Shown: positions 51,524 through 60,072, counted from the stretch's first letter. The stretch: 64,000 bases of DNA from Isoptericola halotolerans (GCF_013149785.1 NZ_JABEZU010000003.1:434001-498000), one strand, 5' to 3'. Notes: generated by a model not told the origin, from the sequence alone. Numbers and translations: made by a program.

Positions 51524-52251
51524 GCGGCTGCCTCCAGCCCCAGGTACGCGGCTTCGACGGCCGGGTCGTGACGCACCTCGTCGGGGGTCCCGCACGCCAC
51601 GACCCGGCCGAAGTCCAGGACCACCACGCGGTCCGCCACCTCCATCACGAAGTCGACGTGGTGCTCGACCAGGAGCACGGAGCACCCCTGACCGGCCAGC
51701 CCGCGGACGGTCTCGGCCAGGGCGTCGATGTCCTCGCTGCCCAGCCCGCCGGCAGGCTCGTCGAGCAGGAGCAGGCGAGGGTCGGTGACAAGGGCCCTCG
51801 CCAGCGCGACGCGCTTGCGCTCGGGATAGGGCAGGGAGGCCACAGGGCTGCGCGCGTGCTCGGCGAGCCCGAGCCGGGCCAGCGTCCGTCGCGCCTTGCC
51901 GAGCCTCTGCTCGGCACCGAGGTCGAGGCTCGACAGCGGCACGAGAAGGTTCTCGACGACGCTCATGGACTCGAACAGACCCAGTCCCTGCAGGGTGCGT
52001 GAGACCTTGCGGGCGGACAGCCCAGTGGTCGACGACGGCGCCGGCTCACCGTTGATCCGGATGGTTCCGGAGCGGGGCCGCAGCAGTGCGCAGACGGCGT
52101 TGAACACCGTCGTCTTGCCGGCGCCGTTGGGGCCGATCAGGGCGACCGTCTCGGCCTCGCCCACGGTGAAGCTGACATCGTCGAGAGCGGTGAGGCCGCC
52201 GAAGGCGACCGTCAGGCCGTCGATCTCGAGTCGGGGGATCGTGCTGGACAT
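51520..52251 (-). CDS. ABC transporter ATP-binding protein (LivG-like)
   Basis: ATPase of 243 residues and first gene of the operon. Walker A GPNGAGKTTVFNAV, signature replaced by ASLPYPERKRVALARAL as in many LivG proteins, Walker B RLLLLDEPAGGL and switch VLLVEHHVDFVMEVADRV. SD GAAGAGG gives ATG 52251; a GTG at 52257 is also in frame. Operator 3 lies 40 bp upstream. Confidence 0.92.
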   Translation of the reverse strand: MSSTIPRLEIDGLTVAFGGLTALDDVSFTVGEAETVALIGPNGAGKTTVFNAVCALLRPRSGTIRINGEPAPSSTTGLSARKVSRTLQGLGLFESMSVVENLLVPLSSLDLGAEQRLGKARRTLARLGLAEHARSPVASLPYPERKRVALARALVTDPRLLLLDEPAGGLGSEDIDALAETVRGLAGQGCSVLLVEHHVDFVMEVADRVVVLDFGRVVACGTPDEVRHDPAVEAAYLGLEAAA

Positions 52252-52290
52252 CGGCACCTCTTCGTGTCGGGTGCGTCAAACCCTAGCGCA

Positions 52291-52310
52291 TAAACCGACT
52301 GGCCGGTATG
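52291..52310. promoter_or_regulatory. TetR-type operator 3
   Basis: TAAACCGACTGGCCGGTATG, matching CATACCG-N6-CGGTATG with two mismatches in the left half. It is 40 bp before livG; on the minus strand TATGCG (a -10-like hexamer) overlaps its end, as in operators 1 and 2. Confidence 0.6.
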
Positions 52311-52408
52311 TCATCTCGCCAGTTGTTGCACGGACGTGACGTGGAGTCGCTGGACGACGCACCAGCGCAGGGCCAGGCAGGTCCGCGCTCGACGGTTGGG
52401 CGCGCCTC

Positions 52409-52567
52409 ATGGCTGTCGGGGAACCGCACGAGGAGGCGCTCCCCACCTCCCGCACGTGTGTCGCCGTGATGCTGGACGCGCTGTGGGAGCTGCGCCTGAC
52501 CGGGGACCGGACGACGGCCGACACCACCGTCCGCGCCTTCCTCGAGGCGAGGTGGCCCCCACCCTGA
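52409..52567 (+). CDS. small ORF of doubtful status in the livG-Rrf2 gap
   Basis: The 335-bp gap between livG and the Rrf2 gene holds operator 3 and this 52-residue frame (MAVGEPHEEALPTSRTCVAVM, then DALWELRLTGDRTTADTTVRAF in part). The codon pattern is plausible but there is no clear SD and no family is recognised; it could be a gene remnant. Listed so the gap is accounted for. Confidence 0.25.
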   Translation: MAVGEPHEEALPTSRTCVAVMLDALWELRLTGDRTTADTTVRAFLEARWPPP

Positions 52568-52586
52568 CGACATCGAGCCGACTCGA

Positions 52587-53060
52587 TCAGCCCGCGGTCC
52601 GAGTCAGAGACGCCCGAGTGCGCGCCACGACCTCGTCGGACAGCGATCCCACGAGCTCGGAGATGACGACGGCACGCAGGCTCTCCCGCCAGGCGAGGTA
52701 GGCCTCGCGCATCTTCTGCGCCAGGAGGCATGGCTCGATGCACTCCTCGGGAGGCGCTGCTCCGCGGCCCTGCTGGCGGATCTCGTGGCAGGTGTAGGGG
52801 TCGGCCGACCCGCCGATGGCCTCGACCACGTCCAGGAGCGTGAGGCTCGAGGCGGAGCGAGCCAGCCTGAAACCGCCGCGGGGTCCGGTCGACGCAGACA
52901 GCACACCCGCGCGCACGAGGAGGGCGAGCTGTTTCGAGAGGTAGGGCGCGGGAAGCCCGAAGTGTTCGGCGAGCCGGCGGGCGCTGACCGCCTCGCTCGG
53001 CACCTGGGCCAACGCGGTCACGCTGTGCAAGGCCCACTCCGCACTCTCTGGCAGCTTCAT
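52587..53060 (-). CDS. Rrf2 family transcriptional regulator
   Basis: A 157-residue winged-helix regulator. MKLPESAEWALHSVTAL and VSARRLAEHFGLPAPYLSKQLALLVRAG form the DNA-binding domain, and GPRGGFRLAR is the wing. Three cysteines, Cys91, Cys107 and Cys111, are placed like the Fe-S ligands of IscR/NsrR/RsrR, so redox, NO or iron-sulfur sensing is likely. It is divergent from the NAD(P)-binding reductase gene with 63 bp between starts, the arrangement known for RsrR, which controls a neighbouring NmrA-like reductase. Confidence 0.88.
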   Translation of the reverse strand: MKLPESAEWALHSVTALAQVPSEAVSARRLAEHFGLPAPYLSKQLALLVRAGVLSASTGPRGGFRLARSASSLTLLDVVEAIGGSADPYTCHEIRQQGRGAAPPEECIEPCLLAQKMREAYLAWRESLRAVVISELVGSLSDEVVARTRASLTRTAG

Positions 53061-53123
53061 CGTGCCATCCTACCTATTGCCACTATCATCGACCCTGGAT
53101 ATCCGTATTTGAGGAGGAGAGCC

Positions 53124-53876
53124 ATGCGAGTAGCCGTCGTCGGTGCGACGGGGCGGATCGGGCGCCTGGTCCACAGCGCGCTGGAGCGCCATCACCACGA
53201 TGTCGTACCGGTCAGCCGTGCGCGCGGCGTCGATGTCGTGACCGGGCAGGGCCTGAACGACGCGCTCACCGGCGTCGAGGTCGTCGTCGACGTGACCAAC
53301 ACGACCGTCACGGACGAGCGGGCAGCCGAGGACTTCTTCCGCACCGCCACGGAGCACCTGCTCACCGCCGAGCGTTCGGCAGGCGTCAGGCACCACGTCA
53401 TCCTGTCGATCGCCGGGCTGTCCCGGGTCAGGGGCAACGCTCACTACGCGGGCAAGCGAGCGCAAGAAGCCGCCGTCGTGGCGGGCGACGTTCCGTGGAC
53501 GATCGTGCCCGCGACACAGTTCCACGACTTCGCCGAGATGGTCGCCTCATGGACCGAGGAGAACGGCGTGGCTCTGGTCCCCCCGTTGCTCGTCCAGCCG
53601 GTGGCCCCATCCGACGTAGCGGAGATCCTCGCCCGCGTAGCCACCACCGATCCCCGGGGGCGGCACGTCGAGGTGGCCGGGCCCGGGCCCGAGGACCTCG
53701 TCGACATGGCGCGGCGCACCGTCGCCGCTCGCGGTCGTGATGTCCAGCTGATCCCGAGCTGGCACACGGGGATCTTCGGAGTGGAGATGGCTGGCGACGC
53801 CCTCCTCCCGTCCGAGAGCGCCCACATCGCCCCCACGTCGTTCGACGCCTGGCTCGCGGGCATCAGCCGCACGTGA
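53124..53876 (+). CDS. NmrA-like NAD(P)-binding reductase
   Basis: Atypical SDR of 250 residues with the Rossmann motif VAVVGATGRIGRLV and HHVILSIAGLSRVRGNAHYAGKRAQE (in parts), where Tyr and Lys sit as in active SDRs. SD GAGGAGGA precedes ATG 53124. It is probably the target of the divergent Rrf2 regulator; in Streptomyces the RsrR/NmrA pair has the same layout. Redox function inferred. Confidence 0.87.
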   Translation: MRVAVVGATGRIGRLVHSALERHHHDVVPVSRARGVDVVTGQGLNDALTGVEVVVDVTNTTVTDERAAEDFFRTATEHLLTAERSAGVRHHVILSIAGLSRVRGNAHYAGKRAQEAAVVAGDVPWTIVPATQFHDFAEMVASWTEENGVALVPPLLVQPVAPSDVAEILARVATTDPRGRHVEVAGPGPEDLVDMARRTVAARGRDVQLIPSWHTGIFGVEMAGDALLPSESAHIAPTSFDAWLAGISRT

Positions 53877-54045
53877 GCGGACGCCCCCCGCGACGCCCCG
53901 GAGCATTGTCGCAGTTTCGCCCTACCCCAGGTGGCCACGGGGCGATCCGCTACGACGTCGACGAGGCGCTGCACTCGACCTGGGACTGCTGCGCGGACAG
54001 GTGACAGCGGTGGTCCGCGGGGAGCCGCGACCTGAGTGTGATCGC

Positions 54046-54792
54046 TCAGAGGTGCCCGACGCCGTTGATCATGCCGCCGTCGACGACGATCTCGGCCCCG
54101 GTGACGTACGCCGAGGACTCCCCGGCGAGGTAGAGCACCGTCCCGGTGAGGTCCTCCGCGCGTCCACCGCGGCGCAGCGGGATGGGCAGCCCGGACGGGT
54201 CGATCTTGGCGGTCATCTCCGTGTCGATGAACCCGGGGTGCACCGAGTTGACCCGGATGCCCGCCTCGCCGAGCTCGACCGCGAGCGACTTGGTCAGGCC
54301 CCGTACCCCGAACTTCGACGCGACGTAGCCGTGCAGGTGGGTGCTGCCCCGCATCCCCTCGACCGAGGAGATGTTGATGATCGATCCTCCCCCGCCGGCC
54401 TTCATCGCCGGCACGACCGCGCGGCACCCGAGGTACGTGCCGGTGAGGTTCACGGCGATCACGGCGTCCCACTTGGCGCGCGGGTAGTGCTCGATCGGGC
54501 CGGCGTTCGCGATCCCGGCGTTGTTGACCAGCACGTCCACACCACCCCAGGCCTCCACCGTGTCCGCGACGACCTCCTGCCACCGGTCCTCGTCGGTGAC
54601 GTCGAGCGCGACGAAACGCGCCCGCTCACCCAGCTCGGCGGCCAGGGCGGAACCGGCGTCCTCGAGCAGGTCGGCGACGACCACGCGCGCACCGGCGTCG
54701 TGCAGCGCGCGGACGTAGGCAGCACCGATCCCCCGGGCCCCGCCCGTGACGACGGCGACCCGGTCGGTGAGATCGGCGAGACGACTGACCAT
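54046..54792 (-). CDS. SDR family oxidoreductase (3-alpha/20-beta-hydroxysteroid dehydrogenase-like)
   Basis: Classical SDR of 248 residues: TGGARGIGAAYVRAL, NNAGIANAGPIEHYP, NISSVEGMRGSTHLHGYVASKFG (Ser, Tyr, Lys; in parts) and GAEIVVDGGMINGVGHL. The SSVEGMRG active-site region resembles cis-diol and hydroxysteroid dehydrogenases. It is the last gene of the SDR-TetR-QOR-SDR operon, 20 bp after the quinone oxidoreductase. Confidence 0.9.
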   Translation of the reverse strand: MVSRLADLTDRVAVVTGGARGIGAAYVRALHDAGARVVVADLLEDAGSALAAELGERARFVALDVTDEDRWQEVVADTVEAWGGVDVLVNNAGIANAGPIEHYPRAKWDAVIAVNLTGTYLGCRAVVPAMKAGGGGSIINISSVEGMRGSTHLHGYVASKFGVRGLTKSLAVELGEAGIRVNSVHPGFIDTEMTAKIDPSGLPIPLRRGGRAEDLTGTVLYLAGESSAYVTGAEIVVDGGMINGVGHL

Positions 54793-54812
54793 GGCTCTCC
54801 TCCGCACAGCGC

Positions 54813-55808
54813 TCAGTCGGCGACGTGGACGACCAGGCGTCCCGTCGTCGAACCCTCGGCGAGCAGCGCGACGGCCTCGGGGGCCCGGTCGAACGGCACG
54901 ACGTCCGCCACCACGGGACGCACCGCGCCCGCCTCGGCGAGCCGGGTGAGCTCGTCGTGCGCGGCGTCGACCAGCCCCGGGTCCCGCTGCTGGTAGAGCG
55001 CCCAGTGCAGGCCCAGCACCCCGTAGTTCTTCACCAGGGCGTGGTTCGCCCGGACCGGGGGGATCTCGCCGCTGGCGAACCCGACGACCACGATCCGCCC
55101 TTCGAAGGCGATGCACTTGGTCGAGGCCTCGAAGGAGGGGCCCCCGACCGGGTCGAAGACCACGTCGGCCCCCACGCCGCCCGTGAGCTCCTTGACCTGC
55201 GCGGCGACGTCCTGCGACCGCAGCAGCACGTGCTTCGCGCCGGCAGCCCGGGCGACGTCCGCCTTGGCCTCGCTGCCGACGACCCCGATCACCGTGGCGC
55301 CCGCGGCAGCACCGAGCTGACAGGCGGCGGTGCCCACACCCCCGGCCGCAGCGTGCACGAGAAGGCTCTCCCCGGCCGCGAGACCGGCACGACGGTGCAG
55401 CCCGAACCAGGCAGTCTGGTAGGCGATGGTCAGGGCAGCAGCCTGGGCGTCGTCGAGTGGCACGGGTGCGGGGCGGCACGACGCCGCCGGGAGCACGGCG
55501 TACTCGGACAGCACCCCGATGGCCGAGCCCACGACGCGCGTGCCGACGGCGAGCCGGTCGTCGTCGACCCCCTCGCCCACCGCGACCACGTCGCCGCACA
55601 GCTCGATGCCGGGGACGAACGGGAGCTCCGGACGCACCTGGTACTGGCCGCGGGCGAGCAGGACGTCGGGGAAGTTCACGGCCACGGCACGGGTGCGCAG
55701 GAGCACCTCGCCCGCTCCGGGCTCGGGGCGGGCGACCTCGTCGAGGCGCATGACCTCGGTCGGCTCGCCGTGATCGGTGACGCGCCAGGCGCGCATGGTC
55801 CGGGTCAT
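54813..55808 (-). CDS. NADPH:quinone oxidoreductase-type MDR
   Basis: Zinc-independent MDR enzyme of 331 residues. It has VAVNFPDVLLARGQYQVRPELPFVPGIELCGDV (in parts), the cofactor motif LLVHAAAGGVGTAACQLGAAAG and FDPVGGPSFEASTKCI. No zinc ligands, typical of quinone oxidoreductases and enoyl-CoA reductase-like members. ATGA overlap with the TetR gene. Acts on an enone or enoyl-type intermediate, by inference from the operon. Confidence 0.9.
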   Translation of the reverse strand: MTRTMRAWRVTDHGEPTEVMRLDEVARPEPGAGEVLLRTRAVAVNFPDVLLARGQYQVRPELPFVPGIELCGDVVAVGEGVDDDRLAVGTRVVGSAIGVLSEYAVLPAASCRPAPVPLDDAQAAALTIAYQTAWFGLHRRAGLAAGESLLVHAAAGGVGTAACQLGAAAGATVIGVVGSEAKADVARAAGAKHVLLRSQDVAAQVKELTGGVGADVVFDPVGGPSFEASTKCIAFEGRIVVVGFASGEIPPVRANHALVKNYGVLGLHWALYQQRDPGLVDAAHDELTRLAEAGAVRPVVADVVPFDRAPEAVALLAEGSTTGRLVVHVAD

Positions 55809-56389
55809 CGGTCCTCCACGGTGATGCTGCGTAGGAAGAGGTCGGTCAGCTGCTGCGCGACCTCGGTCTTGGTCTCGGGTCCTGCCGGCGAGTACCAGTA
55901 GGACAGGTAGTGGACGTCGGAGAAGAAGTGCGCGATCAGCACCGACCGCGGGACGTCGGTCCGCAGGGCTCCCTCGTCCTGGCCGCGGGCGACGAGCGCG
56001 GCGAACTCGTCGTGGTACTCGCGCCGTCGACGCGTGACCTCCTTGCGGCGCGGCTCGGTCAGCATGTGCATGCTGCGGAAGAACACCGTGCCCTCGGGCA
56101 GCAGGTCGATCGACGTCTCCACGACATCGGTGCACACCGCCCGCAGGACGTCCGTCGTGGCACCGCCGCGCGCGACGATCTCCTCGAGGCGACGCTTCTG
56201 GAGCGACAGCATCCGGTCGTAGATCGCGAAGAGCAGATCGTCCTTGGACTGGAAGTAGTGGTACATGGCGCCCTTGGTGACGCCGGCGGCCTCGACGATC
56301 TGCTGGACGCTGGTGGTGGCATAGCCCTGGGTCGAGAAGAGGTCGAGTGCTGCCTTCAGGACCGAGTCGGCGACGTTGGTGGTCTTCAT
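55805..56389 (-). CDS. TetR family transcriptional regulator
   Basis: A 194-residue repressor. N-terminal HTH: VLKAALDLFSTQGYATTSVQQIVEAAGVTKGAMYHYFQSKDDLLFAIYD, in parts. The C-terminal part has the TetR_C pattern seen in KstR2/FadR-like regulators of acyl-CoA catabolism. It lies in the second position of a four-gene operon, and the operon promoter carries operator 4, so autoregulation is likely. It is the best candidate for binding all four CATACCG-type sites in the window. Confidence 0.9.
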   Translation of the reverse strand: MKTTNVADSVLKAALDLFSTQGYATTSVQQIVEAAGVTKGAMYHYFQSKDDLLFAIYDRMLSLQKRRLEEIVARGGATTDVLRAVCTDVVETSIDLLPEGTVFFRSMHMLTEPRRKEVTRRRREYHDEFAALVARGQDEGALRTDVPRSVLIAHFFSDVHYLSYWYSPAGPETKTEVAQQLTDLFLRSITVEDR

Positions 56390-56400
56390 GGCCCCATCCT

Positions 56401-57141
56401 TCACCCGACGGGCGCGACGGACGCGCCACCGTCGATCCGGAGTGTCTGCCCGGTGACCCACGCGGCATCGTCGGACAGCAGGAACGCGATCGGCCCGGCG
56501 ACGTCGTCGGGCACCCCGAGGCGGCCGAGCGGGTAGCCGGCCGCGACCTCCTCCTCGCGCGACTCGTACAACGCCCGCGAGAGCTTCGTCTTGACCACCG
56601 CCGGCGCCACGGCGTTGACGCGCAGCCGGGGCGCGAGCTCGTGGGCGAGCTGGGCGGTGAGGTTGATCAGCGCCGCCTTGGAGACGCCGTAGAAGGCGAT
56701 GTTCGGGCTCGTGGAGGTTCCGGAGATCGAGGCGGTGTTGACGATCGAGGTCGTCAGGCCGGCCGCGACGGCGTCCCGCGTCCACTCCAGGGCTGCCACC
56801 ACGTTGACGTCGACGATCTTGCGCACCACCGACGGCTCGATCTCCAGCACCGGCCCCCAGGCCGGGTTGATGCCGGCGTTGTTGACCAGGTGGTCCAGCC
56901 GACCGTGGCGCTCGGCGACGTGCGCGAAGACGTGCTCGCGGTGCGCGGCGTCGTCGACCTTCCCGGCGACGGCGGAGGCGTGCTCCGCGCCCAGGGACTC
57001 CACGGCCTCGTCGAGGGCCTCCTGCTTGCGGCCCGTCAGCACGACCCGGCCTCCCTCGGCGACCAAGCGGTGCGCGACCGCCAGACCGATGCCCCGGCTC
57101 GCCCCGGTGATGACCGTGACCTGCCCCGCGAACCTGCGCAC
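56401..57141 (-). CDS. SDR family oxidoreductase
   Basis: Short-chain dehydrogenase of 246 residues from GTG 57141 (RRFAGQVTVITGASRGIGLAVA, in part), SD GAGAGG. NNAGINPAWGPVLEIE and active-site NTASISGTSTSPNIAFYGVSKAA (Ser, Tyr, Lys; in part) resemble the FabG/DHRS4 group. First gene of the TetR operon; the TetR start is 11 bp after its stop. Confidence 0.9.
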   Translation of the reverse strand: MRRFAGQVTVITGASRGIGLAVAHRLVAEGGRVVLTGRKQEALDEAVESLGAEHASAVAGKVDDAAHREHVFAHVAERHGRLDHLVNNAGINPAWGPVLEIEPSVVRKIVDVNVVAALEWTRDAVAAGLTTSIVNTASISGTSTSPNIAFYGVSKAALINLTAQLAHELAPRLRVNAVAPAVVKTKLSRALYESREEEVAAGYPLGRLGVPDDVAGPIAFLLSDDAAWVTGQTLRIDGGASVAPVG

Positions 57142-57205
57142 CGCGCCACCTCTCGAACGTCGTCGTCCTCGACCCGGCACCGCGACGCGTCCTCGCGCCG
57201 CAGGA

Positions 57206-57225
57206 CGTACCGCCCGGTCGGTTTG
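57206..57225. promoter_or_regulatory. TetR-type operator 4
   Basis: CGTACCGCCCGGTCGGTTTG, TACCG-N6-CGGT core of the same motif, 65 bp upstream of the SDR-TetR-QOR-SDR operon. Confidence 0.6.
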
Positions 57226-57332
57226 TTGTCCGCACGCTACCACGCACCGGGGTTTCTCGGCACCCTCCGCGCCCAGGGGACCCGCCCGACGGCGACGTTG
57301 CCCCGAGCCGTCGTCCGCAGCAGAGTGGGGCC

Positions 57333-57743
57333 ATGGACCTCACGCGCCCGTTGCCCCCGGACCCCTACTCGCTCCCGCCCGTCCCGGCGACGTTCGTGGT
57401 GAGCTGCTTCGACCCCGACGCTCCGGCGCCGTCCGGCTACTGGCACGGGCACGCGCTCGACGTCCCGGCCTCGGTGACGAGCTTCGCCCGCGGCGCCGGC
57501 GCGCACGACGGAGCCGCACTGCCCGACGGAGCGTTCCAGCTCACCTCCGACGGCGGTCAGGTCGGCTTCGAGGGCGCCGGACCACCACCCGGGGACCACG
57601 CGCACCGCTACGTCTTCGCCGTGCACGCCCTGGACGTCGACTCGCTCGGCCTGACCACGGACAGCACCAACGCGCAGGCCGCGTTCAACGCCTACTTCCA
57701 CACGATCGCACGCGCCACGCTGACCGGGACGTACCAGCGATGA
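57333..57743 (+). CDS. PEBP (YbhB/YbcL-like) protein, internally shortened
   Basis: Phosphatidylethanolamine-binding-protein-like fold, 136 residues against about 170-180 in YbhB/YbcL. DPYSLPPVP at the N-terminus passes directly to TFVVSCFDPDAPAPSGYWHGHALDVPASVTSF, so the usual segment with DVSPQLSW (about 35 residues, part of the ligand pocket) is absent while the frame stays open. The C-terminal HRYVFAVHALDVDSLGL is intact. The next gene overlaps by 4 bp. Function uncertain because of the missing pocket strand. Confidence 0.75.
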   Translation: MDLTRPLPPDPYSLPPVPATFVVSCFDPDAPAPSGYWHGHALDVPASVTSFARGAGAHDGAALPDGAFQLTSDGGQVGFEGAGPPPGDHAHRYVFAVHALDVDSLGLTTDSTNAQAAFNAYFHTIARATLTGTYQR

Positions 57744-58324
57744 GCGGGACGACGGACGAGCTGCCCACCCTCGGGGACCTCGCGTGGCACCCCGCGCTGG
57801 ACCGCACCGACCTGCTGGCCGCACCGGTGGCCGCAGCCTTGCACGACTGGGCCGCCAGCGACGACCGGGTGCGCACCCAGGTGGCGGTGGCGCCCATCGA
57901 CCCCGACCACGCGGACACCGCCACGCTCAACGACGTCCACGGCCTGCCGCCCGAGGCCTCTGCCAACTGCGTGGTGGTCGCCGGACGGCGCGGCGACGTC
58001 GAGCGCGTGGCGGCCTGCGTCGTGCCCGCCACGACCTCCGCGGACGTCAACACCCGGGTGCGCAAGCTGCTGGACGCCCGCAAGGCGTCGTTCCTGCCGA
58101 CGGACCGCGCCACCAGCGAGTCCGGCATGGAGTACGGCGGCATCACCCCGGTCGGGCTCCCTGCCGGCTGGCGGGTGCTGGTCGACGAGCGCTTCGCGAC
58201 GCCCGACGCCCTCGCGCTCATGGGCTCAGGGGTGCGGCGCTCCAAGCTGCTGATGCCGGGCGACCTGCTGTGCTCGGCGCCGTGGGTCGAGGTCGTGCCA
58301 GGGCTCGGCGTCGTGCGCGGTTGA
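57740..58324 (+). CDS. YbaK/ProX-type aminoacyl-tRNA deacylase
   Basis: YbaK-fold editing protein of 194 residues that would hydrolyse mischarged tRNA. LPPEASANCVVVAGRRGDVERVAACVVPATTSADVNTRVRKLLDARKASF (in parts) and the conserved GGITPVGLPAGWRVLVDERF loop, which includes the catalytic Lys region, match the family. ATG 57740 overlaps the PEBP stop. The same PEBP-YbaK pairing is not one I know as functional; they are probably only cotranscribed. Confidence 0.85.
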   Translation: MSGTTDELPTLGDLAWHPALDRTDLLAAPVAAALHDWAASDDRVRTQVAVAPIDPDHADTATLNDVHGLPPEASANCVVVAGRRGDVERVAACVVPATTSADVNTRVRKLLDARKASFLPTDRATSESGMEYGGITPVGLPAGWRVLVDERFATPDALALMGSGVRRSKLLMPGDLLCSAPWVEVVPGLGVVRG

Positions 58325-58350
58325 CCCCGGCGAAGTCCTGCCGCCTCAGC

Positions 58351-59352
58351 TCAGCACTCGGCGCGGCCGCGCCGCCAGTAGCCCATGAAGGCCACCGACT
58401 TGCGGTCCACGCCCTTGGTCCCGACCAGGTAGCGGCGGAGCGTCTTGATGACGCCGGCCTCGCCGGCGAACCAGGCGTACAGCACGGTGTCCTGCGCCAG
58501 CGGCTTGCCCGAGGCGTCGACCGGGACCTCCCAGAGGATCTCGTTGTCGATGTCGACATCCTCCAGCTCCCCGGCCGGCTCGCGGGCGCCGAGGGCGACG
58601 GGCTCGTCGTCGATCGATGCCCGCACACCCATCGCGAGCATCCGGTCGGCCGCCTCCTGGACGGCCGGCACGAGGCGATCACCGTGCTCGCCGTCCTCGC
58701 GGGCCAGCCAGGTGACCCGGACGCCGGCGGGTGCAGCGAGCGTCCAACGGTCCTCCCGGTGCGGGACCTCGAGGAAGACCTCACCGACCGCATCGGCGGG
58801 CAGCGCCTCGCAGATCGACGCGATCGCGGGCACCGCCGTCTCGTCACCGGCGAGCAGCAGGGCGTGGCTGGACCGCGGCGGGGCGAACTCCAGGCCGCCG
58901 TGAGCGCCGTCGTAGGCGGCGTTCGGACCCATGATCACCAGGGGCGAACCCGGTCGGGCTCCGTTCGCCCACCGCGACGCGGGTCCGGTGTCGCCGTGCA
59001 GGACGATGTCGACGTCGACCTCGCGCCGCTCCGGGCGCACCGCCCGCACCGTGTAGGTGCGCAGCGGGTTGCGACGCTCCTCGGGAAGGGCTCGCCACGA
59101 CGTGAACCAGTCAGGGTTCTGCCGGTCGAGGTACTCCCAACCACCGCAGGGTGCGGGCAGCAGGAACTTGATCCGCTGGTCGCACCCGTTGTCGGCGAAC
59201 TCGTGCAGGTCCGCACCGGTGAAGGTGATCCGGATGAACGAGGGACAGAGCCGCGTGACCCGCTGGACCTCGACGTCGAACATGCGCCACGGCTGCGGCG
59301 CGACGACGCCGGTCGGTTCGGTCTCGGTGGCGGCAGCAGCAGTCTCGGTCAC
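58351..59352 (-). CDS. siderophore-interacting protein (FAD-dependent ferric reductase)
   Basis: SIP/ViuB-like NADPH ferric-siderophore reductase, 333 residues. FAD binding: [42 protein letters not shown] (in parts); NADPH side: [24 protein letters not shown]-terminal [19 protein letters not shown] and [14 protein letters not shown] 59352 lies one base from an iron box that contains a -10-like TAGGCT 7 bases before the start, so the mRNA may be leaderless. An ATG at 59379 would put the box inside the coding region. Confidence 0.92.
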   Translation of the reverse strand: MTETAAAATETEPTGVVAPQPWRMFDVEVQRVTRLCPSFIRITFTGADLHEFADNGCDQRIKFLLPAPCGGWEYLDRQNPDWFTSWRALPEERRNPLRTYTVRAVRPERREVDVDIVLHGDTGPASRWANGARPGSPLVIMGPNAAYDGAHGGLEFAPPRSSHALLLAGDETAVPAIASICEALPADAVGEVFLEVPHREDRWTLAAPAGVRVTWLAREDGEHGDRLVPAVQEAADRMLAMGVRASIDDEPVALGAREPAGELEDVDIDNEILWEVPVDASGKPLAQDTVLYAWFAGEAGVIKTLRRYLVGTKGVDRKSVAFMGYWRRGRAEC

Positions 59353-59371
59353 GCAGGTCAGCCTAACCTCA
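59353..59371. promoter_or_regulatory. iron box (DtxR/IdeR) at the SIP gene start
   Basis: On the minus strand TGAGGTTAGGCTGACCTGC matches 15 of 19 positions of the IdeR/DtxR consensus TTAGGTTAGGCTAACCTAA. It directly precedes the GTG of the SIP gene and predicts repression in iron-replete cells. Confidence 0.75.
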
Positions 59372-59405
59372 CCTGGCATGGTCAGGGCAACCTCCGTGAC
59401 CGGGG

Positions 59406-60026
59406 TCACACCCCGGAAGCCTCCTGGCTGGCCCGCACCTGAGCCATGCGCCGCAGCGTGAGCACGATCGGGTCCGTGAGCAGGGTCCCGAGCACGACCT
59501 GCCGCAGCGCGGCCTCCGGTTCGGGACCGGCCGTGGTCAGGTCGGCAGCCGCGACGACGTCCGCCGCCGCCGCGAGCGAGCGGAGGTAGTCGCCCGGCAG
59601 GTCCACGCCCGCGGCGCCTGCGGCCCGGAGCTGCTCGGCCAGCCGGTCGACGAGCAGCGGGTCGTCGCACCAACCGCGTTCCGCCACGAGCTCGACGGCC
59701 CGATGCCGGGCCGCGTCCCACTCCTCGTCCTCGGACGGGACCCCGCCCTCCGCCGCGACCAGCGCACGGTGAGCGGACCCGAGCAGGTCGTGGCGCGATG
59801 CCGGCGGGTCGTCCAGCGCGGCGAGAACATCCCGCACGGCGCCGAGGCTCAGCCCGGCCGACTCCGTGAGCGCCCGCACGAGCCGCACCCGCGACACGTG
59901 GGTGTCGTCGTAGCTCGCCTGGGTGCGTGACGTAGCCCGCCCCGGCGGCAGGAGCCCTTCGCGCAGGTAGTACTTCAGCGTCGCCACCGAGACTCCCGTG
60001 GCTGCCGCCAACCCTGAGATCCGCAT
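59406..60026 (-). CDS. MerR family transcriptional regulator
   Basis: A 206-residue MerR protein: [53 protein letters not shown] (in parts) is the winged HTH, followed by a dimerisation helix and a C-terminal domain of a type found in multidrug/ligand-responsive members; no metal-binding cysteines. SD GGAGGGAA supports ATG 60026. It is divergent from the DUF4188 gene and probably acts on the 19-bp-spacer promoter between them. Confidence 0.88.
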   Translation of the reverse strand: MRISGLAAATGVSVATLKYYLREGLLPPGRATSRTQASYDDTHVSRVRLVRALTESAGLSLGAVRDVLAALDDPPASRHDLLGSAHRALVAAEGGVPSEDEEWDAARHRAVELVAERGWCDDPLLVDRLAEQLRAAGAAGVDLPGDYLRSLAAAADVVAAADLTTAGPEPEAALRQVVLGTLLTDPIVLTLRRMAQVRASQEASGV

Positions 60027-60041
60027 CCGTTCCCTCCGCTC

Positions 60042-60072
60042 TTGACATTGGAGACTAACACTCCCCAATAAT
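60042..60072 (+). promoter_or_regulatory. MerR-type promoter of the DUF4188 gene
   Basis: TTGACA (60042-60047), a 19-bp spacer and AATAAT (60067-60072). The overlong spacer with partial dyad symmetry (TTGGAG/CTCCCCAA) is the hallmark of MerR-activated promoters. It faces the DUF4188 gene, 39 bp downstream. Confidence 0.75.

Noticed and set aside
51520-52251. LivG as a defective ABC ATPase because LSGGQ is missing
   Set aside because: LPY-type signature motifs are normal in LivG proteins; Walker A, Walker B and the switch His are intact.
53877-54045. Possible coding remnant between the NmrA-like and SDR genes (frame ending about 54003 with IRYDVDEALHSTWDCCADR)
   Set aside because: Only about 30 plausible residues, no start codon and no family recognised; treated as intergenic.
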